DNA of 64,000 nucleotides from G965267605 sp965267605 (GCA_965267605.1 OZ254088.1:3286001-3350000); one strand, 5' to 3'; positions 41,880 to 51,598 are shown, counted from the stretch's first letter. Made by a program: numbers and translations. Notes: a model not told the origin generated them from the sequence alone.

Positions 41880-42866
41880 ATGAAGGAATTGATCAAACAG
41901 TTCGGTAATGACCTGGAGCAGGCCGCACAAGGTGCAGTGGAAGTTTCCTTGAAGCCTTCCAACGGCACTCCTGATAACGTTGTTATTTGTGGTCTTGGGG
42001 GTTCTGGTATAAGTGGAGCAATTGCCAGTCAGTTGTTCGCAGATCAGATAAGTGTTCCGGTAAGCGTTGTCCGCGATTATTCCCTTCCTGGCTTCGTATC
42101 AAACAAAACACTGCTCATCGCGTGTTCTTATTCAGGTAACACCGAGGAAACACTTGAGGCTGTTGAAAAAGCGGTTGAGTTGGGATGTGAAATTGCCGTA
42201 TTGACCAGTGGAGGTCAGCTGCTTGATCAGGCTTCATCAAATCAGTGGAGCTTTATCCAAATTGCCAGTGGTCAGCCGCCAAGAAGTGCTTTTGCAAAAG
42301 CATTTCCTCAGGTGGTAAGGATCCTGATGCATTATGGTTTGCTCAACAACGTAGAGATGGATGCGTTTGCTAAAGCTGCAGATATCATACGTGAAGCAGA
42401 TGAAGAAATTCAAGCCGATGCGCGTAAGATAGCGGAGGCCATTCTTGATAAGGATGTTATCATTTATTCCGGCCCAAAATTCTATGGTGTTGGTGAGCGC
42501 TTTAGACAGCAGTTGAACGAGAACTCCAAGGTGTTGTGTTCTCACCATTTTTATCCAGAGATGAACCATAACGAACTGGTGGGTTGGGCAGGCTCCAAAC
42601 CCTCGCATGTGGTGGTTCGGTTCTCCAATACCTTCGAACATAACCGCAACGGTATCCGTTGGAGTATCTGTAAGGAGATCATGGTGAAACGAGGAGCGCA
42701 GGTCTTTGAAATTCCGGGCAGAGGAGATACCATTCTTAGCCAGGCACTTTCCTGTATTTATTGTGGCGACTGGGTCTCTTATTTCCTTTCTGAATTGAGG
42801 GGAGTGGATTGCGTTGAGGTGAATGTTATTGACCACCTCAAAGGTGAATTGGCAAAAGTTCAATGA
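41880..42866 (+). CDS. Bifunctional phosphoglucose/phosphomannose isomerase
   Basis: A 328-residue SIS-fold sugar-phosphate isomerase of the archaeal-type PGI/PMI family. It has an N-terminal SIS domain (CGLGGSGISGAIAS at 37-50; ACSYSGNTEETLEAVE) and a C-terminal bact-PGI domain with the conserved F-Y-P-E-M-N-H-N-E-L segment that carries catalytic residues. It interconverts glucose 6-phosphate, mannose 6-phosphate and fructose 6-phosphate. lipB overlaps its stop by 4 bp. Confidence 0.92.
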   Translation: MKELIKQFGNDLEQAAQGAVEVSLKPSNGTPDNVVICGLGGSGISGAIASQLFADQISVPVSVVRDYSLPGFVSNKTLLIACSYSGNTEETLEAVEKAVELGCEIAVLTSGGQLLDQASSNQWSFIQIASGQPPRSAFAKAFPQVVRILMHYGLLNNVEMDAFAKAADIIREADEEIQADARKIAEAILDKDVIIYSGPKFYGVGERFRQQLNENSKVLCSHHFYPEMNHNELVGWAGSKPSHVVVRFSNTFEHNRNGIRWSICKEIMVKRGAQVFEIPGRGDTILSQALSCIYCGDWVSYFLSELRGVDCVEVNVIDHLKGELAKVQ

Positions 42867-43594
42867 TAGATCAACATCTCGTAAAGGTGATCGATCTGGG
42901 CAAGATCGACTTTAAGGATGCCTGGGATATTCAGGAATCATATTTCAATCGCATAGTTCAACACAAGCTCGAGAACCGAAAGAAGGAAGAAGCGGGTGAA
43001 GAAGAAGTTTTCACGGAGAATTACATGCTCATTTGCGAGCATCCTCACGTGTACACGCTTGGAAAAAGTGGCGAACAAGAAAACTTGTTGATCGATGATG
43101 CGGACTTGCAGGACAAGGAGGCCTCGTTCTACAAGATCAACCGTGGAGGAGATATTACGTATCACGGTCCCGGGCAACTTGTGGTATACCCTATCCTCAA
43201 TCTGGATTACTTCTTCACAGATATCCACAAATACTTGAGGTTCTTGGAAGAGGCAGTAATAAAGACACTCTCTTCTTATGGGATCAGTGCAGGCAGGTAC
43301 GATGGATATACAGGAGTGTGGCTGGACCCAGATAACCATGCGAAGGCCCGCAAGATATGTGCTATGGGTGTAAGGTGTAGCAGGTGGGTAACCATGCACG
43401 GCTTAGCCTTAAATGTTGATCCTGACCTTTCATACTTCGGCAACATTGTGCCATGTGGTATAACCGATCATGACATTACCTCGATCTCAAAGGAAGTTGG
43501 CCAGAAGGTTACGCTGGATGAGGTGAAGCCCAAACTTATTGATGAGATTGCATCGGTATTCGAAATGAATCTGTCTTATGAAGAAGTTCTTTAA
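42863..43594 (+). CDS. lipB: Octanoyltransferase (lipoate biosynthesis)
   Basis: Transfers octanoyl from acyl carrier protein to lipoyl domains, the first step of endogenous lipoate synthesis. It is 243 residues long. It shows HPHVYTLGKSGEQENLL, the RGGDITYHGPGQLV signature (94-107), catalytic Lys164 (ARKICAMGVRCSRW) and catalytic Cys198 (NIVPCGI). The ATG overlaps the upstream gene (ATGA), and the downstream hydrolase starts 17 bp inside its 3' end. Confidence 0.97.
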   Translation: MIDQHLVKVIDLGKIDFKDAWDIQESYFNRIVQHKLENRKKEEAGEEEVFTENYMLICEHPHVYTLGKSGEQENLLIDDADLQDKEASFYKINRGGDITYHGPGQLVVYPILNLDYFFTDIHKYLRFLEEAVIKTLSSYGISAGRYDGYTGVWLDPDNHAKARKICAMGVRCSRWVTMHGLALNVDPDLSYFGNIVPCGITDHDITSISKEVGQKVTLDEVKPKLIDEIASVFEMNLSYEEVL

Positions 43595-44753
43595 AGTATT
43601 CGGAATAGGACTGCTGTCTGTGCTGGTCATTGCTAATGTGCTCATCCTTGCAACAGGCAATACACACCTGTACAAGGGTATTCGGTATACATATCTGGCC
43701 GGTGAAAAAGGACCAACAATTGATGATCTTAAGAAGTTTCCATATTCAACAATCGAAGCCTCTCCCGTTGAAGTGCCGCTTCATGAAGACCCTGCGAATT
43801 ACAAGGATGTTTCTGATGCTTATGTAATTCAGGGGAGCACATGGGATAGTATACTCGCATATGAAACTGTCGCACTTCTTGTGGTTAAGAACAACCTTTT
43901 GATTCTGGAGTGGTACGCTGACGATTATGGGAGCGAGGATGTTGTGAATTCCTTTTCAATGTCGAAGTCGTTTGTTTCGCTAATGATAGGCGCAGCAGTT
44001 ACAAGTGGATACATTAATTCTATTGATGATAGAGCGGTTGATTATTTGCCCGAGAATTTCACCAATGTACCGGAAGATGTGACCATTAAGCATTTGCTTC
44101 AAATGAGCTCAGGAATCGGGTTTGATGAGAGCTACACCAGTCCATTCGCTTTTCCAGCGAAAGGGTATTATGGATCGGATCTGCGTGGCCTGGTTCAAGG
44201 ATATGAGAGAGATAAAGCACCTGGTGAAGAGTGGTTTTACAAGGGCGGAGATACGCAATTGCTTGCATTTATTCTTGAAGAAGCGACTGGAATGAAGATC
44301 TCCGAGTACTTCAAAAGAGAGGTTTGGAATAAGATTGGCGCTACCAGTAATGCCTACTGGAGTTTGGATAAAGAGGGTGGAGATGAAAAGGCTTCTTGTT
44401 GCTTGTATGCTACGGCTCGGGATTTTGCGAGAATAGGTAAGCTGATCCTGAATGAAGGTGCGGTAGGGGAGAATCAGATCATCAGTCCAGATTACATGAA
44501 AGCATGCTTTGAGCCAGTGGGCTTACCGAACAAACGAGATGGGAAGACTGTAGACTATTATGGTTTACAATGGTGGATGGGTGAGGTTAATGGCATGAAG
44601 ATCAAGTACGCGAGGGGAATCCTTGGTCAATACATCATTGCTGTTCCGCAAAAGAATGCGGTAGTTGTAAGGCTGGGGAGGAAACGGAGTGAACAAAAGA
44701 TTGATGGCATTCATCCCTCGGATATAGCCCTATATTTAGACATCCTTAAATAG
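43578..44753 (+). CDS. Serine hydrolase, beta-lactamase/class C family
   Basis: A 391-residue protein with an N-terminal membrane anchor or signal (FFKVFGIGLLSVLVIANVLI). The nucleophile motif S127-M-S-K130 is clear, followed by HLLQMSSGIGFDE and YKGGDTQLLAFILEEATG, where the usual Y-x-N motif is replaced by Y-K-G-G. This resembles the 6-aminohexanoate-dimer hydrolase/esterase branch rather than true AmpC beta-lactamases. The substrate is unknown. It overlaps lipB by 17 bp. Confidence 0.88.
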   Translation: MKKFFKVFGIGLLSVLVIANVLILATGNTHLYKGIRYTYLAGEKGPTIDDLKKFPYSTIEASPVEVPLHEDPANYKDVSDAYVIQGSTWDSILAYETVALLVVKNNLLILEWYADDYGSEDVVNSFSMSKSFVSLMIGAAVTSGYINSIDDRAVDYLPENFTNVPEDVTIKHLLQMSSGIGFDESYTSPFAFPAKGYYGSDLRGLVQGYERDKAPGEEWFYKGGDTQLLAFILEEATGMKISEYFKREVWNKIGATSNAYWSLDKEGGDEKASCCLYATARDFARIGKLILNEGAVGENQIISPDYMKACFEPVGLPNKRDGKTVDYYGLQWWMGEVNGMKIKYARGILGQYIIAVPQKNAVVVRLGRKRSEQKIDGIHPSDIALYLDILK

Positions 44754-44755
44754 TT

Positions 44756-45166
44756 ATGAGAAGAGACTTCGATCACCCTAAAGTTGAGCATGTAGGTGTT
44801 GCCGTTGTTCCGGAAGAGGATGAGGATGCGGGCTCACATTGGGCGGTATACTTGATAAACACAAATGAGTCAGAGATTCATAATGTGTTGATTTCTTCAA
44901 GAGGCTACGGTGCGGAGTTGGAAGGAGAAGAGCAGACAAAGACGTCAATGCTGCGCCATCATTTTGACAAGGTAGCTTCGAATGATTTTGTGAAGGTTGA
45001 ATTACTAATGGATGATTTAATCGCATTACATAACGAGTACTGGGTCAGCTACTACATTGACAAGCAGATATATGATAAAAAATTCATATTTACTGCGGGA
45101 AGTATTGATAAACAGAATTTTACAAACATCCCTGTTATAGAAAAACAGGGAATCCTCAATTTGTAG
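44756..45166 (+). CDS. Conserved hypothetical protein next to an exonuclease
   Basis: A 136-residue protein with no signal peptide or TM segment. It has alternating beta strands (HWAVYLINTNESEIHNVLISSRGYG, FVKVELLMDDLIALHNEYWVSYYID). To my recollection similar short proteins in flavobacteria are labelled phenylalanyl-tRNA synthetase alpha subunit, but no synthetase motif is present. It sits between the serine hydrolase and a DEDD exonuclease whose GTG start overlaps its TAG stop by one base (TAGTG), so it is translationally coupled to the nuclease. Confidence 0.8.
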   Translation: MRRDFDHPKVEHVGVAVVPEEDEDAGSHWAVYLINTNESEIHNVLISSRGYGAELEGEEQTKTSMLRHHFDKVASNDFVKVELLMDDLIALHNEYWVSYYIDKQIYDKKFIFTAGSIDKQNFTNIPVIEKQGILNL

Positions 45167-45879
45167 TGAAATTTCCGGGTTTAGATATCAGAAAAGTGCT
45201 GTTTCTGGACGTAGAAACAGTTCCGCAATCCCAACATTTTGATGATTTGGACGAGCGGATGCAGGGTTTATGGGAGATCAAGGCCAGAACTTTAGGTGAT
45301 GGCACCGCGGAAGAGTTGTATGAGAAGGCAGGTATATATGCCGAATTCGGGAAAATAGTTTGTATCACAACAGGATTTATTCGCGGATTTGGCGGAGACC
45401 AAACTTTCAGGATCAAATCTTTTTACGGAGATGATGAAAAGGTTCTGCTCCAGGAATTCAGAGATCTGTTGGACCAACATTTCAACACGCTGGAACATTA
45501 CCTGTGCGCTCACAATGGGAAGGAATTCGATTTTCCCTACATCGCCAGAAGAATGATCATCAATGGGGTTGAGTTGCCTGTTGCATTGGATATTGCTGGA
45601 AAGAAACCATGGGAAGTGAGGCACTTGGACACCATGCAACTCTGGAAGTTTGGTGACTTTAAAAGCTATACATCTTTGGATCTGCTGGCTGCTGTGCTTG
45701 GTATCCCTACACCTAAGGATGACATCAAGGGGAGTGACGTAAGTCGGGTTTACTATGAAGAGAACGATCTTGAACGAATCGTGGCTTACTGTCAAAAAGA
45801 TGTGGTCGCATTGGCACAGGTGATGCTTCGCTTCATGGGCGCGGAGATGATTTCTGATAACCAGGTAGTGGTAGTTTGA
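45166..45879 (+). CDS. DEDD-type 3'-5' exonuclease (PolB-like)
   Basis: A 237-residue stand-alone exonuclease of the DnaQ-like superfamily. Motif Exo I is FLDVETVP (Asp15, Glu17), Exo II is CAHNGKEFDFPYIARR (Asp122) and Exo III is YCQKDVVA (Tyr208, Asp212). The predicted PolB-like 3'-5' exonuclease group matches this length. Substrates are unknown. The start is a GTG chosen because it overlaps the preceding stop. Confidence 0.9.
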   Translation: MKFPGLDIRKVLFLDVETVPQSQHFDDLDERMQGLWEIKARTLGDGTAEELYEKAGIYAEFGKIVCITTGFIRGFGGDQTFRIKSFYGDDEKVLLQEFRDLLDQHFNTLEHYLCAHNGKEFDFPYIARRMIINGVELPVALDIAGKKPWEVRHLDTMQLWKFGDFKSYTSLDLLAAVLGIPTPKDDIKGSDVSRVYYEENDLERIVAYCQKDVVALAQVMLRFMGAEMISDNQVVVV

Positions 45880-45949
45880 CCACGCCTGCTTCCATCGATT
45901 AAAAATTCTTCTATTTTAGTAGGTGCATCGAACCTGCTAAAACTTTAAA

Positions 45950-46462
45950 ATGAAACGCAACATTTCTATCGTATTGATGCTCCTTGTGATTGGAGCGCTG
46001 ACTGCTTGCTCTGGTGGCGGAGGAACTGGTAATGAATTGGTTGATAAGGTTATTCGTTCGGAGGAGAACATTTTCCGTGGAATCGAAACAGGCATGACCA
46101 GAGATCAGGTAAAGGCAGCTGAAGATGAGACTGGAATCGTGGATGATGAGGAGGATCACCTGTACTACGATTTCAAACTGAACGATCAGGATAGCTACAC
46201 CATCTCTTATGAGTTCTACAGCGGAGCGCTTTACGAGATCAAGCTAACCACATACTTTGATGCTGTTGAAACAGCAACAAGTCTGTACGAAGGCATCAAA
46301 TCTAATTTTGATAGCAAGTACGGGAAATCAGAAATGTCTGACGATGGCTACGATATCTGGAAGACCAAAGCGTCTAACGGGAATAACGTAGAGATCGCCC
46401 TGAAAGACGATAGCGATGCCTACGGATTCGTTGAGTTGTACGTTAACGATCTCGATTACTAA
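45950..46462 (+). CDS. Lipoprotein of unknown function
   Basis: A 170-residue lipoprotein (LTAC, Cys20) with a Gly-rich linker (SGGGGTGN). The mature domain has a helix with GMTRDQVKAAE, a motif like those of SmpA/BamE-type lipoproteins in which G-M-[ST]-x-x-x-V starts a small alpha/beta fold, followed by strands (DHLYYDFKLNDQDSYTISYEFY). A BamE-like fold is possible but not certain. A near-consensus -7 element (TATTTTAG) occurs about 35 bp upstream. Confidence 0.8.
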   Translation: MKRNISIVLMLLVIGALTACSGGGGTGNELVDKVIRSEENIFRGIETGMTRDQVKAAEDETGIVDDEEDHLYYDFKLNDQDSYTISYEFYSGALYEIKLTTYFDAVETATSLYEGIKSNFDSKYGKSEMSDDGYDIWKTKASNGNNVEIALKDDSDAYGFVELYVNDLDY

Positions 46463-46544
46463 TACTCATTCGTCTGGGTATATATTTCTTTAAACCAGAG
46501 GCTTACACTATTCATCGAAAAGTCGCGCTAGGGCTGGATTTACG

Positions 46545-46576
46545 TTTGGTGGAGTAGTTCATAAAACGTACCTTTG
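46545..46576 (+). promoter_or_regulatory. Bacteroidota-type promoter for the ABC ATPase gene
   Basis: TTTG at 46545-46548 is followed by a 20-base spacer and TACCTTTG at 46569-46576. This is the classic -33 TTTG / -7 TAnnTTTG arrangement and the best promoter in the window. The start codon lies 23 bases after the -7 box. Confidence 0.7.
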
Positions 46577-46599
46577 ATGCCCTTTCCAGAGGAATTATA

Positions 46600-48411
46600 A
46601 TGGAGTCTAAAACACTGCTTGAAATAAAGAATTTGGTTACCGAATTCCGTACCGAAGATGAAACGGTGCGAGCAGTTAATGATATCAGCTTTACACTTCA
46701 TCGAGGTGAAACCATTGGTGTAGTTGGTGAATCTGGCTCCGGAAAATCAGTAACAGCTTTGTCGGCAATGCGCCTTATCCCTAGCCCTCCTGGCAGGGTT
46801 TGTGGTGGTGAAATTCTCTTTCACAGCAAGAAGGGGGGAGCACCAGTTGACCTCGTGAATTGCACTGAGCAGGAAATGAGAAAGCTGCGTGGCAATGATA
46901 TTGCGATGATCTTCCAAGAACCAATGACCTCACTGAATCCGGTGTTCACTTGTGGAGATCAGGTGATGGAAGCGATCCTTCTTCATCAGGATGTTTCGAA
47001 AGCTGAAGCCAAGGAAATGACCTTGAAGCTTTTCCGTGAGGTTGAGCTGCCAAGACCAGAAGATATTTTCAATACTTATCCTCACCAGATTTCTGGTGGG
47101 CAGAAGCAAAGGGTGATGATTGCAATGGCGATGTCTTGTAATCCTTCCATCCTGATTGCGGATGAGCCAACTACGGCACTTGATGTAACCGTTCAGAAAA
47201 CCATTTTGGAGTTGATGTCTCAATTGCAGGCTGAGCACGATATGGGAATCCTGTTCATTACACACGACCTCGGTGTTATCGCTGAGTTGGCGGATAAAGT
47301 AGTGGTGATGTACAAGGGTAAAATTGTTGAGCAAGGTCCTGTGATGGAGATCTTCAGCAATCCGCAACACCCATATACAAAGGGCCTATTGGCGTGTAGA
47401 CCACCGCTTACAAAGAGATTGTCCAGCCTACCAACTGTGTCGAACTTCATGAACGTAGACGACATGGGTAACATGAGTGAAACTTCTCAGTCGGTTGATC
47501 AGGTGATCCGCTCTCTGGAGATCACTAAGGACATGGTAGATCAGAAACACGAAGCGATATACCGTCATGAGCCTATCGTTGAGATCAGTGGTTTGAAGAC
47601 CTATTTCCCGATCAAGAAAGGGTTATTTGGAAAGCCAAAGGATTTCGTAAAAGCTGTGGATGATGTAACGTTCGATGTATATCCGGGTGAAACCTTAGGT
47701 CTTGTTGGAGAGTCTGGGTGTGGAAAGACTACGCTGGGCAGAACCATGCTTAAGCTCATTGCACCTACAGAAGGCCGCATCAAATACAAGGGCAGAGATA
47801 TTACCAAGCTTACTCCTCACGAGATGAGAGAGTACAGAAAGGAAATGCAAATCATCTTCCAGGATCCATACTCGTCTCTTAATCCAAGAATCACGATTGG
47901 CGAAGCAATCCTTGAACCAATGCGTGTTCACGGATTATACGATAGTGACAAGGAAAGAAAGGACAAGGTGATGGAGCTGCTTGCACGTGTAAACATGCGC
48001 GACTCACATTTTTACAGATACCCGCATGAATTCTCGGGTGGACAGCGACAGCGGATTTGTATCGCTCGTGCACTTTCACTGAATCCACAGTTCATCATTT
48101 GCGATGAATCTGTATCAGCACTCGATGTATCTGTTCAGGCTCAAGTGTTGAACCTGTTGAACGAATTAAAGGAGACCTACAACTTCACTTATATCTTCAT
48201 TTCACATGACCTGTCAGTTGTGAAGTTCATGTCTGATCGAATGATCGTTATGAACGAAGGAAGAATTGAGGAAATGGGCAAGGCAGATGAGATCTATGCG
48301 AATCCTCAGACTGAGTATACAAGGAAACTGATTGCCGCTATTCCGAAGGGTGAGATCTCTGATATTGAGCGATCTATTCAACTGAAGAAGGAACGGTTCG
48401 CTACCGTTTAG
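46600..48411 (+). CDS. Peptide ABC transporter ATPase with two nucleotide-binding domains
   Basis: A 603-residue fusion of two DppD/DppF-like ATPases, which energise oligopeptide or dipeptide import. The first domain has Walker A GESGSGKS (43-50), signature SGGQKQR and Walker B ILIADEPTTALD. The second has GESGCGKT (about 370), SGGQRQR and Walker B FIICDESVSALD. Each ends with the oligopeptide-type tail (PQHPYTKGLLACRP; PQTEYTRKLIAAIP). The permease and binding-protein genes are not adjacent. It converges on the next gene with a 4-bp overlap. Confidence 0.93.
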   Translation: MESKTLLEIKNLVTEFRTEDETVRAVNDISFTLHRGETIGVVGESGSGKSVTALSAMRLIPSPPGRVCGGEILFHSKKGGAPVDLVNCTEQEMRKLRGNDIAMIFQEPMTSLNPVFTCGDQVMEAILLHQDVSKAEAKEMTLKLFREVELPRPEDIFNTYPHQISGGQKQRVMIAMAMSCNPSILIADEPTTALDVTVQKTILELMSQLQAEHDMGILFITHDLGVIAELADKVVVMYKGKIVEQGPVMEIFSNPQHPYTKGLLACRPPLTKRLSSLPTVSNFMNVDDMGNMSETSQSVDQVIRSLEITKDMVDQKHEAIYRHEPIVEISGLKTYFPIKKGLFGKPKDFVKAVDDVTFDVYPGETLGLVGESGCGKTTLGRTMLKLIAPTEGRIKYKGRDITKLTPHEMREYRKEMQIIFQDPYSSLNPRITIGEAILEPMRVHGLYDSDKERKDKVMELLARVNMRDSHFYRYPHEFSGGQRQRICIARALSLNPQFIICDESVSALDVSVQAQVLNLLNELKETYNFTYIFISHDLSVVKFMSDRMIVMNEGRIEEMGKADEIYANPQTEYTRKLIAAIPKGEISDIERSIQLKKERFATV

Positions 48412-49775
48412 AAGCCCTCTTCATCCCTTTTGGCTTTCTCGTAATCCGGTGGTGTTTTGAGCGCCTCGTAGTTTTCCGGAAAATGTTTAGACAGGAATAT
48501 CTCCTCATATAAATTCCGGTTCATACTGTCCCAATGAAGAATAGTTACCCGATACTGCCACATCTGGAAGATGTTCAGGGCAATCATTGAAGTGACCAAC
48601 ATAATTGTAATTCCTGACAACACAATTTTTCTATCCTTGGTCAGGTGATGCACCAGTGCACACATTGGTACGGCCAGGATACCGTAACTATCAATCATGG
48701 TTCTTAGTCCATAACTGCCACCATACCACCAGCACCACCAGCTTAGAATAATGTAGTAATTGAGCGCCATGAAAATGGGTACAGCGTATTTCAGGTCGCG
48801 AACATTTCTCATGAAGAACATCCCCACAATGGAAAACACCATGAGTGGAGTGTAAACCAGCCATCCTTTTCGGAAACCGAACAGGCCTTCATACAGTTTC
48901 GGATTTAGGAAAAAGAACCCTTCATCTGTGTAGGAATAGTATACCCAGGAGCCAAGACAAAGCTTCCAATACAATAGTAAGGGTACTGCACACAGGAAGG
49001 TACTGAAGATCATAATGCCAACATGCTTCCAGTTCGTAAGTACCTGCTTTATCTTATCGCGAACGGACGCCTGATCATATACATTATAAAGCAGGGGTAC
49101 CAGCGCAACAACAAGGTTGGTTGGTCGAATAACACCTGCCATTCCAATACCCAGGCCAATAAGAATGGCAGCTTTCATGGTAGGATGATCGTGCCATCTA
49201 ATCGTGTAATAAAGTACCATGGTGAATAGAAAGAAATTGTAAGCATGGGTCATCGGGCTTTCTACCGTGGTGTAGTAGAACAGGTTGGTACCAATACCAA
49301 GGCCAACAAGGGTTATGCAAACGGCCAATTCATTGAAGTACCGCAGTAGGATCTTTCGGACCAGGACCAGCCCCAGGGCAGCATAGAAAATGCTACTAAG
49401 ACAGAGCATCAACTGATAGGGGAATGTGTAACCGGTAGGGGCAAATTCAGCACTACTGGATAAACTTGCCCAGGCATGCCCAACCAGGAAGAAAGGCAGG
49501 TACATCATCGAACAACCCAAACTCATCTTCTGGAATCGCTTACCGTCCTCTGCTGTTAGATACCAGATTCTGTACTTCGTATTTTCATCAAGTGAGTCTG
49601 TAAATTTGAAAGTCAGGTCACCGTAGATCAAGGCGGCAGGTAAATAAGAGTAATAAGAGATCACGTCATTATTGATCACACCGTAGTCTCCCCTCCAAGG
49701 CTGAGTCTTTAACAAGTTCCCCAACCACAGTAAAACAACTATCCAGATGATGATCTTCGATGCGCGCGCTTTCAC
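48408..49775 (-). CDS. Polytopic membrane protein, GT-C glycosyltransferase-like
   Basis: A 455-residue protein with about ten to eleven hydrophobic helices. An acidic motif after the first TM helix (R-G-D-Y-G-V-I-N-N-D-V) fits the Asp-rich first extracytoplasmic loop of GT-C enzymes, which use lipid-linked sugars. The later segment WWCWWYGGSYGLR resembles W-W-x-W-x-G-G-x-x-x-G-x-R motifs of such proteins. The acceptor is unknown. It overlaps the preceding GT-C-like gene by 4 bp. Confidence 0.78.
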   Translation of the reverse strand: MKARASKIIIWIVVLLWLGNLLKTQPWRGDYGVINNDVISYYSYLPAALIYGDLTFKFTDSLDENTKYRIWYLTAEDGKRFQKMSLGCSMMYLPFFLVGHAWASLSSSAEFAPTGYTFPYQLMLCLSSIFYAALGLVLVRKILLRYFNELAVCITLVGLGIGTNLFYYTTVESPMTHAYNFFLFTMVLYYTIRWHDHPTMKAAILIGLGIGMAGVIRPTNLVVALVPLLYNVYDQASVRDKIKQVLTNWKHVGIMIFSTFLCAVPLLLYWKLCLGSWVYYSYTDEGFFFLNPKLYEGLFGFRKGWLVYTPLMVFSIVGMFFMRNVRDLKYAVPIFMALNYYIILSWWCWWYGGSYGLRTMIDSYGILAVPMCALVHHLTKDRKIVLSGITIMLVTSMIALNIFQMWQYRVTILHWDSMNRNLYEEIFLSKHFPENYEALKTPPDYEKAKRDEEGF

Positions 49776-51598
49776 GGTCCTGAAATTACGGGAATCTCCT
49801 GGTAAGAAACGGAATTAATTGTTAGTCGTTTCATCTCCACCTCACCGGAGCCAACCAGTCGCATACGAACGCGAATGGTACATGGTGTGCGTGGGGTGCT
49901 GAACCTGTAGGTCCCGTTGAATGAAACTTCTTTATCAAGTGGCATACCCCGTAGGTAACGTGTCTTACCCTTTTCGTCCAGCATTTCTACAATGAATTGA
50001 ACTGTACCTTGTACATCTTCGATCACATTGGCTGCACCAGATAATTCGATTTGGTGAGGTGAGTTTGCAGGGTCATGCTCCCACGTATAAATCTGTGAGT
50101 CAGTAGAATCTTCTGATAGGTGTACCAATGCATTCGAAGGATATGTATGGATCGTCTCCAATTGTTCGGCCACCGTAAAAGAACGAGGTTTCTTCTCGAA
50201 CAGCCACACATCATTGTCAGCACCCCAAAGGTTGTCAGTATACTCTACAGTATGGATACGGGCCAGCGGTGTAAACGCTGGATTATCGAGTAATTTGCTC
50301 AGAGGCATCGATCCAGCTGAAGGACCAAACCTGTTGTCCCAGATCACAATGGCTCCGGATTCCACAGTTAGCTCGGGCCTCTCTTTATCGGCAATTTGTT
50401 CAGTGGCCTGAGTTTCATCAAAGGGATCTTTCCCAAGAATGTGACAACCGATAGGGTGATAGTAGTGTAATTTTCGACTTTGTAATCCCAGGTGCTCAAC
50501 ATGCTGACACATTGCCACAACGGGCTCCTCCAGTGCGCTGTAGGCTACCGGAAAATGGTATTGTTTGAAAGGTTTAAACAGCAGCACACCTGATACACCT
50601 ATGAATATGGCGTAGCGCAACCATTTGAAATTCACCATGTTTACCAGCATATTGAAACCCCTCAAAGCTGGAATGGCGGTTAATGGCAGTACGGTTCCTA
50701 ATACCCTATGAAAGCCTAAAGTGCCTGCGAGGCCTTGCCACCATAGATAGCTGTTAAGCACAAAGAAGAGGCCGAAAGGAACAAGGAATAGGAGAATTTC
50801 CTGCATCAATCCATCTTCCTTTTGTTTGCGCATGAGTCTATACGCCAGATCAAAAACACCTAGCAAGCAAAGTAAGATGAGAGCCCGCCCCAGATACGCA
50901 GGTGCACCAATCAGATAATGATACCAGGTGCCGTGACCATATTCTTCGGTTACAACATTGTATGGAATTTCCTTCCATAACCAGAGTATGTGATGGCCAC
51001 CCAACCAGCCCACTACTGAGTATATAACCAGGGTAGTGGCTAACAATGGAACATATTTCCACTGTTTCTTAAACAGCAGATAGATACCCATGTAGGCCAA
51101 CAGGAGCATGCCTTCATTCCGAATTAAAGGAACCAGAGAAAGGATTAAAACTGCCCACAGCCACCGCTCTTTGAGTGTGAAATACAAACCCAACGCCAGC
51201 AACATGGCATACAACTGCTCAGTCATAACAGAGTACGCAGACATGAAACTGATGGGAATAAGGATCACGAAAGGAATGGCCATGAAAGCATTCTGCTTGA
51301 TAATCACCTTAGCGCTCTGCCAGATCGCCCAGGCGGTTATGAGGCAGGTAAGAATATTGAGCCCCATTGCACCTTTCATGCCGAGCAAAGCCGGAACGGA
51401 CATGAACAGGGTAAATACAGGCTTACCCCAATGGTCAAGAAAGAGTTCGGGGTGAGACCATGCAAACCGCGCAATTCTGTAGTGCACGTAACTGTCGGCA
51501 CCTCCATTGCTTCCCGTTGATAGAAACAACAGTGCGAACATGCCCAAGCCCAGGAATCCAAGAAGGGCATGACCCAATTGTCTTTCGCTAATAGACAT
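49772..51598 (-). CDS. Polytopic membrane protein, GT-C-like, with C-terminal soluble domain
   Basis: A 608-residue protein. About twelve TM helices occupy the first ~385 residues, with an early acidic loop (S-N-G-G-A-D-S-Y-V-H-Y) and W-G-K-P-V near 57 as in GT-C transferases. A soluble extracytoplasmic part (about 390-608) follows, ending in a beta-sandwich-like segment. It is co-translated with the GT2 enzyme upstream (one shared base) and the GT-C-like gene downstream. It probably transfers a polyprenyl-phosphate-linked sugar to an envelope acceptor. Confidence 0.78.
   Translation of the reverse strand: MSISERQLGHALLGFLGLGMFALLFLSTGSNGGADSYVHYRIARFAWSHPELFLDHWGKPVFTLFMSVPALLGMKGAMGLNILTCLITAWAIWQSAKVIIKQNAFMAIPFVILIPISFMSAYSVMTEQLYAMLLALGLYFTLKERWLWAVLILSLVPLIRNEGMLLLAYMGIYLLFKKQWKYVPLLATTLVIYSVVGWLGGHHILWLWKEIPYNVVTEEYGHGTWYHYLIGAPAYLGRALILLCLLGVFDLAYRLMRKQKEDGLMQEILLFLVPFGLFFVLNSYLWWQGLAGTLGFHRVLGTVLPLTAIPALRGFNMLVNMVNFKWLRYAIFIGVSGVLLFKPFKQYHFPVAYSALEEPVVAMCQHVEHLGLQSRKLHYYHPIGCHILGKDPFDETQATEQIADKERPELTVESGAIVIWDNRFGPSAGSMPLSKLLDNPAFTPLARIHTVEYTDNLWGADNDVWLFEKKPRSFTVAEQLETIHTYPSNALVHLSEDSTDSQIYTWEHDPANSPHQIELSGAANVIEDVQGTVQFIVEMLDEKGKTRYLRGMPLDKEVSFNGTYRFSTPRTPCTIRVRMRLVGSGEVEMKRLTINSVSYQEIPVISGP

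Noticed and set aside
42237..42863. 208-codon minus-strand frame opposite the sugar-phosphate isomerase
   Set aside because: The sense strand encodes a full SIS enzyme; the antisense product has no known motifs and no start context.
43578..44753. Calling the serine hydrolase a beta-lactamase resistance gene
   Set aside because: Only the SxxK motif matches; the Y-x-N motif is replaced and the layout resembles the esterase/6-aminohexanoate hydrolase branch.
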